Source: Synechococcus sp. AG-679-D13 (lineage in GTDB: Bacteria; Cyanobacteriota; Cyanobacteriia; PCC-6307; Cyanobiaceae). Taken from it: 64,000 nucleotides of DNA. A model generated the notes under the pieces. That model searched no databases and had not been told where the DNA came from. It saw nothing but the letters and a program-made list of their open reading frames with translations. Positions 15,689-23,526 of this stretch are shown piece by piece (position 1 is the stretch's first letter; each line of letters begins with the position of its first letter). Location of the stretch: NCBI GenBank assembly GCA_003210735.1, contig QCUM01000009.1, positions 1 to 64,000 on the forward strand. Reading direction: 5' to 3'. The translations under genes were made by a program, and so were the position numbers.

Positions 15689-18621
15689 GCGCCAACCGGA
15701 AATGGCGGCATCAATTCCAGAGTTGGCTCAATGGTGAAGGGTCCGAGGCCACCATTGCTCGACTACTGAAGCGTCAGAAAAAGCTGGAAATTGATCCCAG
15801 ACTGATCCAGAAAAGCTTGTCATCACTGCATAACCATTTGGATCAACATCTATTGGATGTTCGACTCCTGCCACTCAGCCTCCTCCTTGGACCGACGACC
15901 TGGGATCCCGCAACAAGCGGCATTCATACGCTCGCTTGTCTGCACCATCACAGGCACCTAAGAGATCTCAACACACTGCTGAACAGTGGCACCCTGAACA
16001 GCATCCTCAATGGTGAATGTTCACTGTATGGAAATCTTCCACCAATTCCAATCCGGGCCTATTTCGATGGTCTGAATCGAGAGCAGAGGCAATTCTGTCG
16101 ATCGAACAACCTTTCAGCCCTGGAACATTTCGCGGCGGATGGCTGGCTCCGCTTTCAGCACTCGCAACCGGTAGCCACCGGATTCGATCGCTACTGGGCC
16201 ACTGGGTTGCCAAAATTTGCTCCCCAGCCAACCCAAGCCAAAGACGTCCTTATGGTCCTGGATGGAACAGCGGAACGCTCCCAGCAGCTGGCAATTCAGG
16301 GCGGTTGGGACGAGGTCGTTCATTGCCAGTTGTCGAACCTCAGCACGCTCTGGTCCGACTTAAAGGATTCAAAGGCAGATCGGGTCACCATCTGCCACAG
16401 CACCGATGCGTTGGCTGCGGGAGCTCGTCATGCCATCACAGAAACCTTGCGCGATGCCTCAGCAGAGACATTGCTGACCAGCGATGACATCGTTCTCCAT
16501 CGCAAACACAGCGATGAAAGCGGATATGAACATCGTCAGTACCGCTGTGCTCTTTCAATCTGGAGACTCTTTACCCGAGGCAGCATCGGAGGCTTGATCT
16601 CCGTGCCGTGTTCATTTTTCAAAGAAGATGTGCTCAGCAACAGCTACAGCTGCCTTGAAGCATTCCGCCTAGACCTTTTGCTGGGAGCCATGGCAACTGC
16701 ACCTGAAGTGAGGCACTGCCACCAGCCTCTGTTGAAGGCATACAGCAGCACGAATCCATCTCTACCGGAACAGGGCTGGCCGATCGAATGCTCTCCCTTC
16801 GATGAAGAGCAACTGAATCAGATCAACGCCATTCGAGAACGCCATGGGCAACTTCAACTTGTCAGTGGTGCAGCTGTCCGTAAAAACCCCAAGTTACCGG
16901 GGAGCCACGACCTGACCCTGAAGCCAGACCTTGACACATTGATATCAATCCTGATTCCCTTCCGTGATCGTGTGGAATTGACCCGCAAATGTGTGAAGTC
17001 GATTCAAGCCAATGCCAGCACTTCCATTCCATACGAAATCATTCTGATCGACAACGGCAGTGCTGAGGAAGACACCCATTCCTGGGTAAAACAAATAACT
17101 GCTTCCAACACAAATATCCATTGTCAGCGAGTTGATGCACCATTCAACTTCTCAACATTGAACAATGGTGCGCGGCAACTCTGTCGCGGGAACTACCTGC
17201 TGTTCCTTAACAACGACATCGAGCTGTGCTCTTTTGAGGTACTGCAAGATCTGCTCAACCCCTTTGCCCATCCAAGCACCGCTGCCGTTGGTGCAAAGCT
17301 GAAATATCCCGACGGCAGTCTTCAGCATCAAGGCGTCGTGCTGATCAAAGGAGAGCGCCGCTGCGTGCTTGAACCCGGCAAGCATCTGAGCGATACGGAT
17401 GTCATTGCCAGCCTCGTTCCGTTGAGAACCCAGGAGGAGTTTTCCGCAGCATCCGCGGCCTGTCTGATGGTGAAGGCCGATTGCTTTGACAACATCGGTG
17501 GGTTTGATGATGAACTGGCCGTCGTCTTCAACGATGTGGATCTTTGTCTACGACTAAGGGAAGCCGGTGGTCGGATTGTGGTGAGCCCGCATCCCGACAT
17601 CATTCATCACGAATCGATCAGTCGTGGGAAAGATCTCTATGGAGAGGCCTGGGCAAGACATCAACGCGAGTCCGGACGGCTACGCCACAAGCATCAGTTG
17701 CTTTACAAGAAGGGGGATCCACTGACCAGTCCACTGCTGCACCACCATTCGAACCGCTACGAGCCTGCCCCGCCAGCTGAGCCACCCACCGGTGCTGCAC
17801 GGGAGCAGATTCTGTACACCTGGAATCGATCAAATCATGGCAAAGATGAGCGCACACCTCTGATCTTTGCGCAGTTCGAACAAAATCCAGAGACACCCAT
17901 TCGGGCAGACATCCTGACTTTATTGCAGCAGTATCGCCAACACTTCCACGTTCAGGTTGTAGCGGCAACCCCTGCTCTTTTACAACGTCCACGCGACCTG
18001 AGAGCACTCAAAAAGGTCTGCGATGGACTCATCATCCGGTGCAACGAGGGCTATGACTACGGCAGCTGGATGACTGGTATCCGTTACTGTCGCCAGCTGA
18101 TTGAACAGCGACAACAGCTTGTCCTTTGCAACGACAGTTTCTGGGGCCCAGTACGCCCTCTGAAGGATCTGATCAATCGCCTCAATCAATGCACGGCTGA
18201 CATTATTGGGCTAACCGACAATCTGATGTATGAACCACACCTTCAATCGCCATTCTTGATGTTCAACAAAAGAGCAATATCATGCCCAGAATTCTGGTCT
18301 TTCTGGGAAAACATACAATGCTGGCCCAACAAGCGCAGCATTGTTAAAAATTACGAGGTAGGACTGCCAGTTCTGCTTAAAAAAAAAGGTATGAAGCTCG
18401 AGAGCATTTACAGCAACAACGCCAATGGGAATACTTACCACGCGGAATGGAAATCATTAATTGAAAACCAAAATTTTCCATTCATCAAAAGAAGCCTTCT
18501 CAGAGACAATCCCCACAAGATAGACATCAGCGACTGGAAATCAGTTGTTCGCAAGGGAAACAAGCCACTAGCCAGGCAAATCGAAGATCAGCTCGAGGAA
18601 ACAACAGACTTAAGAGCCTGA
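15685..18621 (+). CDS. Large glycosyltransferase: GT2 domain plus RgpF (rhamnan synthesis F) domain
   Basis: The 978-residue protein has three parts. Residues 1 to about 410 carry no domain that I recognise. A GT2 domain follows from about 420 (ISILIPFRDR, ILIDNGSAEE, FLNNDIEL, FNDVDLCLRLREAGG). From about 737 to 960 there is a rhamnan synthesis F-type domain (RADILTLLQQYRQHF, GYDYGSWMTGIRYC, LVLCNDSFWGPV, IIGLTDNLMYEPHLQSPF). RgpF-type domains act in rhamnose-glucose polysaccharide synthesis in streptococci and in many O-antigen clusters. With the dTDP-rhamnose genes nearby, transfer of rhamnose is likely. The last 350 bases are AT-richer than the rest. The 3' end overlaps the convergent gene by 12 bases. 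Confidence 0.87.
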   Translation: MSANRKWRHQFQSWLNGEGSEATIARLLKRQKKLEIDPRLIQKSLSSLHNHLDQHLLDVRLLPLSLLLGPTTWDPATSGIHTLACLHHHRHLRDLNTLLNSGTLNSILNGECSLYGNLPPIPIRAYFDGLNREQRQFCRSNNLSALEHFAADGWLRFQHSQPVATGFDRYWATGLPKFAPQPTQAKDVLMVLDGTAERSQQLAIQGGWDEVVHCQLSNLSTLWSDLKDSKADRVTICHSTDALAAGARHAITETLRDASAETLLTSDDIVLHRKHSDESGYEHRQYRCALSIWRLFTRGSIGGLISVPCSFFKEDVLSNSYSCLEAFRLDLLLGAMATAPEVRHCHQPLLKAYSSTNPSLPEQGWPIECSPFDEEQLNQINAIRERHGQLQLVSGAAVRKNPKLPGSHDLTLKPDLDTLISILIPFRDRVELTRKCVKSIQANASTSIPYEIILIDNGSAEEDTHSWVKQITASNTNIHCQRVDAPFNFSTLNNGARQLCRGNYLLFLNNDIELCSFEVLQDLLNPFAHPSTAAVGAKLKYPDGSLQHQGVVLIKGERRCVLEPGKHLSDTDVIASLVPLRTQEEFSAASAACLMVKADCFDNIGGFDDELAVVFNDVDLCLRLREAGGRIVVSPHPDIIHHESISRGKDLYGEAWARHQRESGRLRHKHQLLYKKGDPLTSPLLHHHSNRYEPAPPAEPPTGAAREQILYTWNRSNHGKDERTPLIFAQFEQNPETPIRADILTLLQQYRQHFHVQVVAATPALLQRPRDLRALKKVCDGLIIRCNEGYDYGSWMTGIRYCRQLIEQRQQLVLCNDSFWGPVRPLKDLINRLNQCTADIIGLTDNLMYEPHLQSPFLMFNKRAISCPEFWSFWENIQCWPNKRSIVKNYEVGLPVLLKKKGMKLESIYSNNANGNTYHAEWKSLIENQNFPFIKRSLLRDNPHKIDISDWKSVVRKGNKPLARQIEDQLEETTDLRA

Positions 18622-19422
18622 GAGAAAAGCGGCGAGCTTTTTATTGAGCTCAAACTCAACACACTCTTGCTCAAAATTTTCCATCAAACCTACACGCAGA
18701 CCTTTCTTACGCATCCGGAAAGCAATGACTTTTCTCAGCAATTCAAGGTAATCCGTGAAGTCTGGGTCAACACTCCAAGCATCTAAAATTGCTTTTTCAT
18801 AATCGGAGCGTGTTCGATTGGGAGACCGTTGAATTCCCTTTAGGACAATCAATTCATTGGAACGGCGCAAGGCACGCATGGAGATTTTCAAATAACGCGC
18901 AATCAATTGATGTTCAAGATTCAGCCACTCTGCTTTATCCCCTAAGGCAACAACGATCTGATGATTGCCTTGCGAATGCCAATGCTTCATTTCCAGCCCC
19001 CATCGCTCAGCTACATCGATATTCTTTTTACGAGTAAAAACCTCAGGCTTGAGCATTTCACTCGACAGTATTTTTCGAAGAGATTTGTCAGCCTGATGCT
19101 TCGCATAGGGGCGAAGCATCAACAAGAAATTCAAGAAAGGACGAGTCTTTCTCTTGGCCAGCGGTCCAATACCACCTTGCCGATCAAAATGAGCCAAGTG
19201 ATTAAGCAGCTGTGAATCTGCTTTCTCTCGCGCAGCCTTCAGCAGCAAACAGCAAAGATTCCATTCACCAGCAGCGAAACAGACCTCTAGTTCTCGCTCA
19301 AGGTCTCCAACGTTCACATCACCTTCAGCAGAAGATAGGAACAACGGATCCCAACCATGTTTTTGGCATAAAGCAAAAAGAGTCTGTTGATTAAGACCTT
19401 TAATTTCAACTCCTACAACCAT
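18610..19422 (-). CDS. Hypothetical protein in the kpsM-kpsE operon
   Basis: This 270-residue protein is basic, rich in Lys/Arg/Leu and predicted helical, with no signal peptide, membrane segment or domain that I recognise. Segments such as EVCFAAGEWNLCCLLLKAAREKADSQLLNHL could be helical repeats of the TPR kind. It begins 6 bases after kpsE on the same strand, so it is likely co-transcribed with the capsule export genes. Base composition is more AT-rich than the neighbouring export genes, which may mark later acquisition. Function unknown. Confidence 0.6.
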   Translation of the reverse strand: MVVGVEIKGLNQQTLFALCQKHGWDPLFLSSAEGDVNVGDLERELEVCFAAGEWNLCCLLLKAAREKADSQLLNHLAHFDRQGGIGPLAKRKTRPFLNFLLMLRPYAKHQADKSLRKILSSEMLKPEVFTRKKNIDVAERWGLEMKHWHSQGNHQIVVALGDKAEWLNLEHQLIARYLKISMRALRRSNELIVLKGIQRSPNRTRSDYEKAILDAWSVDPDFTDYLELLRKVIAFRMRKKGLRVGLMENFEQECVEFELNKKLAAFLSGS

Positions 19423-19428
19423 GGATTA

Positions 19429-20664
19429 TTAATCCCGTCGCAATGCGGTCAGCATGAAGCCAAAGACGCCCCAAACCACAACTAAAATACCGATACATGA
19501 TAAAAACGCCTTCCAACGCCAGGAATGATCGGGCTCTTGGGGCATCTGAGGTTTACTCAGCATCACAATGAACTTCAACTGGCGCTGACTTTCCATCCGG
19601 CTGTTGTCAGCAGCTCGCATGGCCGAAGCCAATGACTCACGCGCAAAAGTGACATCTCCTTCAAGCCTCACCGACTGACTGGCAAGCCTGTTCAGATCGC
19701 GACCTCCAGCACCCACGGCCTTCTGCCGCTCTTCCTTGATCTGACGCTCGAGCTCCCCAACCTGATCGGCGACGTAAGCCACTTCCGGGGCATCAGGATC
19801 CCGGTACTGACGACGGAGGCTGGCCTCTTCGACCTTCAGGTCAACCAATCGGGATTCCAAACCTGTAATAAAGCTTGCTGCAGCGCTCTGCTCTGCGAGC
19901 GGATTGAGTTGACCGTAGCGATCCTGAAAAGCCTCCAATGCGTTGCTGGCTTCCGTTAAACGATTCTGCGCATAGGCGACTTGCGTCTCAGCAAACGCTT
20001 GTTGATCAGCACTGATCGACTGATTCACATCATTCACAAAGCGCTGGGCCTGCTCCAGAAGTTTTGTATTGAGCGAATAAGCATCTTCAGCCGTGAAAGC
20101 ACTTGTAGAGAGAACAATCGAACCGGAAAGCTCTTGTGGAATCACATCCAACTGGTTGCGGAAAAATCCCAACTGCTGCTGAGCATCAGCGTTGGTAGAC
20201 AAGCCGCTCCAAAGATCAGGAGACGCGGAAGCGTAGCTATTTAGATAAACCTCTTCATCGGGGAAAACAGCGTTTCTGACGTCATTTGATTCGAGATATA
20301 CCTGCAAATAACGACCATCTTCAAGAGAAGACAGAACACTGGAACTCTGGAGAGTACCAAGAACCATTGCGGCAGAATTCCCAGGCGGCATGGGCTGCTT
20401 GATCACAAACTCAGAGCTGGCCTGATAGCGGTCACGACCAATCGCGAAGCAATAAAAGCCTGAAATAGCGAGGAAGGTGGCAGCCAGAACACGACCGCTG
20501 AACAGCCGAGGAAGCGGAGCCTGATCGTCCGTCCTAATCCTGGGAATGGCAACTGTTGAGAGTTCACTTCCCATGCTCCCCAGCCATCGCGCACCCGATT
20601 GGATCTTCTGCCGGGTCGCTTGGAGCTTGGTGGTGCGGGAGCCCTGGAGTGGCCGTTCAGTCAT
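19429..20664 (-). CDS. kpsE: KpsE/BexC-type capsule export inner-membrane protein
   Basis: The 411-residue protein has one membrane segment near residues 58-76, a long periplasmic region rich in coiled coil (about residues 200-350, with many Gln/Ala/Glu), and a second membrane segment near the C-terminus. That is the layout of the polysaccharide co-polymerase/export adaptors KpsE, BexC and CtrB. RYQASSEFVIKQPMP at the start of the periplasmic part also fits. It would link the KpsM/KpsT transporter to an outer-membrane export channel. Its start overlaps the kpsM end by 8 bases. The outer-membrane component is not in the window. Confidence 0.82.
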   Translation of the reverse strand: MTERPLQGSRTTKLQATRQKIQSGARWLGSMGSELSTVAIPRIRTDDQAPLPRLFSGRVLAATFLAISGFYCFAIGRDRYQASSEFVIKQPMPPGNSAAMVLGTLQSSSVLSSLEDGRYLQVYLESNDVRNAVFPDEEVYLNSYASASPDLWSGLSTNADAQQQLGFFRNQLDVIPQELSGSIVLSTSAFTAEDAYSLNTKLLEQAQRFVNDVNQSISADQQAFAETQVAYAQNRLTEASNALEAFQDRYGQLNPLAEQSAAASFITGLESRLVDLKVEEASLRRQYRDPDAPEVAYVADQVGELERQIKEERQKAVGAGGRDLNRLASQSVRLEGDVTFARESLASAMRAADNSRMESQRQLKFIVMLSKPQMPQEPDHSWRWKAFLSCIGILVVVWGVFGFMLTALRRD

Positions 20665-21481
20665 CGGAGAGCAGCAGGGCTTCGTTTGAGAAGTAGAAGA
20701 CTAAACCAAAACCAACACTTACAAACGCACAAATAGCGAGATATTGAAGACTGATGCCTGGCAATGGATACGCCGTATTAATGGAGTGACGCAATAATTC
20801 AACGGAATGAAGCAAAGGATTCCATGTCACAAATGGTCGCGCGGGGCCCGGAAGTGAATATGTTGCATAAAAGATTCCAGACGTCCAAAGTAGAATTCTG
20901 TTGATACCAAATTTGGTCAACGCTTTAACAATTGGTATGCGATGACCGACCACCAAGGCACTCATTCCAACACCAAGGCCAAGACAAACTGTCAAAAGAA
21001 AATCAACGACCATTAATGCAGGATCATCAATCTGGAACGTCCAGCTCCAGGCCGAAACGGCCAGAAAAACAAGAACCAGAACGGATGCATGAATTCTCGC
21101 CTCAATTAATGTAGAGGCTAGGAGAGTATCTAACGGGCGAATTCTTCTATAAAAAAAGAATCTTTGCTTCTTGGAAACACCAGTGAGAGCCTTAATACCA
21201 ACCTTGCGAAACAAATACAGAAGTGCAACGCCGCACGCCAACCAGATAACCGGGTTAAGCAGATCGGTTGTTTTCAAGCGAACCAGAATCTTGAGCGCCA
21301 ACAGAGTGAGCATCAAAGCCAGGGGTTCAAACACCACTCCCCAAACACCAAAAGCGCCCTTTTCAGCACGCAGGGCAAACTCCATATCTGCCAGGGCCAA
21401 GACAATCCTGATTTGCAACATCATGCGATCGCCAAAGGCGCGCACGCTCGTAAAGACTTTGGAGGAGGTGATACGGCTCAT
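20657..21481 (-). CDS. kpsM: KpsM/BexB-type ABC-2 polysaccharide export permease
   Basis: The 274-residue protein has about six membrane segments and belongs to the ABC-2 transporter permeases. The order MEFALRAEKGAFGVWGVVFEPLALM, FFFYRRIRPLDTLLASTLIEA, FGINRILLWTSGIFYATYSLP and TWNPLLHSVELLRHSI matches capsule exporters. Its job would be to move the lipid-linked polysaccharide across the inner membrane, driven by a KpsT ATPase. No KpsT is adjacent. The only KpsT homologue in the window, at 39909-40706, lacks the catalytic motifs. It is first in the three-gene minus-strand unit with kpsE. Confidence 0.85.
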   Translation of the reverse strand: MSRITSSKVFTSVRAFGDRMMLQIRIVLALADMEFALRAEKGAFGVWGVVFEPLALMLTLLALKILVRLKTTDLLNPVIWLACGVALLYLFRKVGIKALTGVSKKQRFFFYRRIRPLDTLLASTLIEARIHASVLVLVFLAVSAWSWTFQIDDPALMVVDFLLTVCLGLGVGMSALVVGHRIPIVKALTKFGINRILLWTSGIFYATYSLPGPARPFVTWNPLLHSVELLRHSINTAYPLPGISLQYLAICAFVSVGFGLVFYFSNEALLLSDD

Positions 21482-21534
21482 CTAACAACTTTGATCAGAT
21501 CGATCCTTTCGTTGGTTTGATTGTCATCGGGACC

Positions 21535-22092
21535 TTACTCGCATTCCGAAGATGTCCTTCCTGGCGACGCTTCCGTCTCCAACCAGCGATTCAATGAGCG
21601 TTTCAGCCCCCCCTGGCAGCGCCGCTCCAGCCGGGCGAACACCAACCTCAAAGCCTGATCAGCCAGCCGACGGCGAAGAGGCACAGGCACGAGAGCAATG
21701 GGATGTTCACCATCCATCAGCACAGAGGCCGACACCCTCGCCTTCAGTCCTTCGGAACATGGCTGAAGCACCGCTTCACAACTGAAACGGATGGCCCGCT
21801 CGATAGCTCCGAGCCCCTGAATCCGGATGTGCTGAAACACAATCAGCAACTCCTGCTCTGACCAGACCGTGGTGAAGACAACCTCAGGCTTGATCTCGTA
21901 GCCCAACAGCTGAAACGGTCTGGACCGATAAAGGAATGCGCCATCGCTCAGGCATTCCATCCTCTGCCGATTCAGCAAGGCCGCCATGGGGCGTTTCGGC
22001 TCGCTGAGATATCGCGCAATGGAGCACTGATCTGGCTCGACACAAAACACTGAACAGCGGTGCCTCCCTTGAGCAAGGGGAATGAAGGGCAT
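21535..22092 (-). CDS. DUF1997 family protein
   Basis: The protein has about 185 residues and matches the layout of the cyanobacterial/plastid DUF1997 family. An N-terminal PDQCSIARYLSEPKRPMAALLN block, a middle block (FRSRPFQLLGYEIKPEVVFTTVW is my paraphrase of the region around residues 45-70), and a C-terminal PVPLRRRLADQALRLVFARLERR block are present. The biochemical role is not established. I chose ATG 22092; longer reading upstream would overlap fumC. It is divergent from fumC with a 34-base spacer. Confidence 0.7.
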   Translation of the reverse strand: MPFIPLAQGRHRCSVFCVEPDQCSIARYLSEPKRPMAALLNRQRMECLSDGAFLYRSRPFQLLGYEIKPEVVFTTVWSEQELLIVFQHIRIQGLGAIERAIRFSCEAVLQPCSEGLKARVSASVLMDGEHPIALVPVPLRRRLADQALRLVFARLERRCQGGLKRSLNRWLETEASPGRTSSECE

Positions 22093-22126
22093 CCCTACGA
22101 TCAGAGGTTTGGGACGGCATTCTGCG

Positions 22127-23524
22127 ATGGGCGGCGAGCTGCGGCAGGAACACGACAGCATGGGTTGCGTGGAGGTGCCGGCAGAGGCCCTCTGGGGCGC
22201 CCAGACCCAGCGCTCCTGCAACAACTTCGCCATCGGCAGCCAGCGGATCCCCGCCGAATTGATTCATGCCCTCGCCCTCATCAAAGGGTGCTGCGCGGCG
22301 GTCAACGGACGCCATGACCTGCTGACAGCACAACAGGTTCAGGCCATTGAATGTGCGGCAGCAGCCATCGCCGTGGGATCGCACGACCGCCAGTTTCCTC
22401 TCAGCGTCTGGCAGACCGGGAGCGGCACCCAGACGAACATGAATGTGAACGAGGTGATCAGCAACCTTGCTTCCAGGGACGCCGGTCATGCCATCGGCAG
22501 CCATGACCCGGTTCATCCCAACGACCATGTCAACCGATCACAGTCGACCAACGACGCCTTTCCCGCTGCCATTCATGTGTCAGCCGTTCTGCTGCTGCAG
22601 AACGACCTGCTGCCGGAACTGGACCGGTTGATCGCCAGCCTTGACGAGAAGGCCGGCAGCTGGATGGACATCGTCAAAATCGGTCGCACCCATCTGCAGG
22701 ATGCGGTGCCGCTACGCCTTGGGGACGAGGTGAGTGCTTGGCGGGATCAGATCCATCAGGGTCGGGAATGGCTGAATCAGGCTCGAGAGGAGATGCTGGG
22801 GTTGCCCCTTGGCGGAACAGCCGTAGGCAGCGGTTTGAACACGCCTCCAGGATTCTCAAACGATGTGGCGCGTCTTCTGGCGGAACGAACAGCAACTCCG
22901 TTTCATCCTGCGCCCAATCTGTTCGCTGTGATGGCCGGTCACGATGCTCTGGTTCAAGCCATGGCTCAGCTGCGCCGTCTGGCCGTCAGCCTGCTGAAGA
23001 TCGCCAACGACATCCGACTGCTGGCATGCGGACCGCGAGCAGGGATTGGAGAACTCCTTCTACCGGCCAACGAACCCGGTAGTTCGATCATGCCGGGCAA
23101 GGTCAATCCAACCCAGTGTGAGGCCCTCGCCATGGTCTGCACCCAGGTGATTGGACTTGATGCAGCTGTGGCCTCGGCCGGGGCCGGCGGCCAGCTGCAG
23201 ATGAATGTGTACAAGCCACTGATCGGAGCCAACCTGCTTCAAGGCATCAATTTGCTGAACGATTCCTGCCGCTGCTTCCGCCTGAACCTGGTGGAGGGAA
23301 TGGAGCCGGATCGAGACAAGATCGCAGCCTTTGTCGACCGCTCCCTGATGTTGGTGACAGCGCTCACTCCCGAGATCGGCTACGAGTTATCCAGCGCAAT
23401 CGCACAACACGCCCATCAGGAGGGACTCAGCTTGAGGGAAGCCGCCATCCAACTTGGGCACATCACTGCCGAACGCTTTGACGCCCTGATCGATCCAGCT
23501 GTCATGGCGCGACCCCGCACCTGA
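22127..23524 (+). CDS. fumC: Class II fumarate hydratase
   Basis: FumC interconverts fumarate and malate without an Fe-S cluster, in the incomplete TCA cycle of cyanobacteria and in fumarate recycling from purine and arginine synthesis. The protein of about 465 residues has EHDSMGCVEVPAEALWGAQT at the N-terminus, the QTGSGTQTNMNVNEV block, THLQDAVPLRLG, and the superfamily signature GSSIMPGKVNP. ATG 22127 is chosen because it places the conserved EHDSMG directly after the start; the frame is open to 22082. It ends two bases from the convergent helicase gene. Confidence 0.94.
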   Translation: MGGELRQEHDSMGCVEVPAEALWGAQTQRSCNNFAIGSQRIPAELIHALALIKGCCAAVNGRHDLLTAQQVQAIECAAAAIAVGSHDRQFPLSVWQTGSGTQTNMNVNEVISNLASRDAGHAIGSHDPVHPNDHVNRSQSTNDAFPAAIHVSAVLLLQNDLLPELDRLIASLDEKAGSWMDIVKIGRTHLQDAVPLRLGDEVSAWRDQIHQGREWLNQAREEMLGLPLGGTAVGSGLNTPPGFSNDVARLLAERTATPFHPAPNLFAVMAGHDALVQAMAQLRRLAVSLLKIANDIRLLACGPRAGIGELLLPANEPGSSIMPGKVNPTQCEALAMVCTQVIGLDAAVASAGAGGQLQMNVYKPLIGANLLQGINLLNDSCRCFRLNLVEGMEPDRDKIAAFVDRSLMLVTALTPEIGYELSSAIAQHAHQEGLSLREAAIQLGHITAERFDALIDPAVMARPRT

Positions 23525-23526
23525 AG

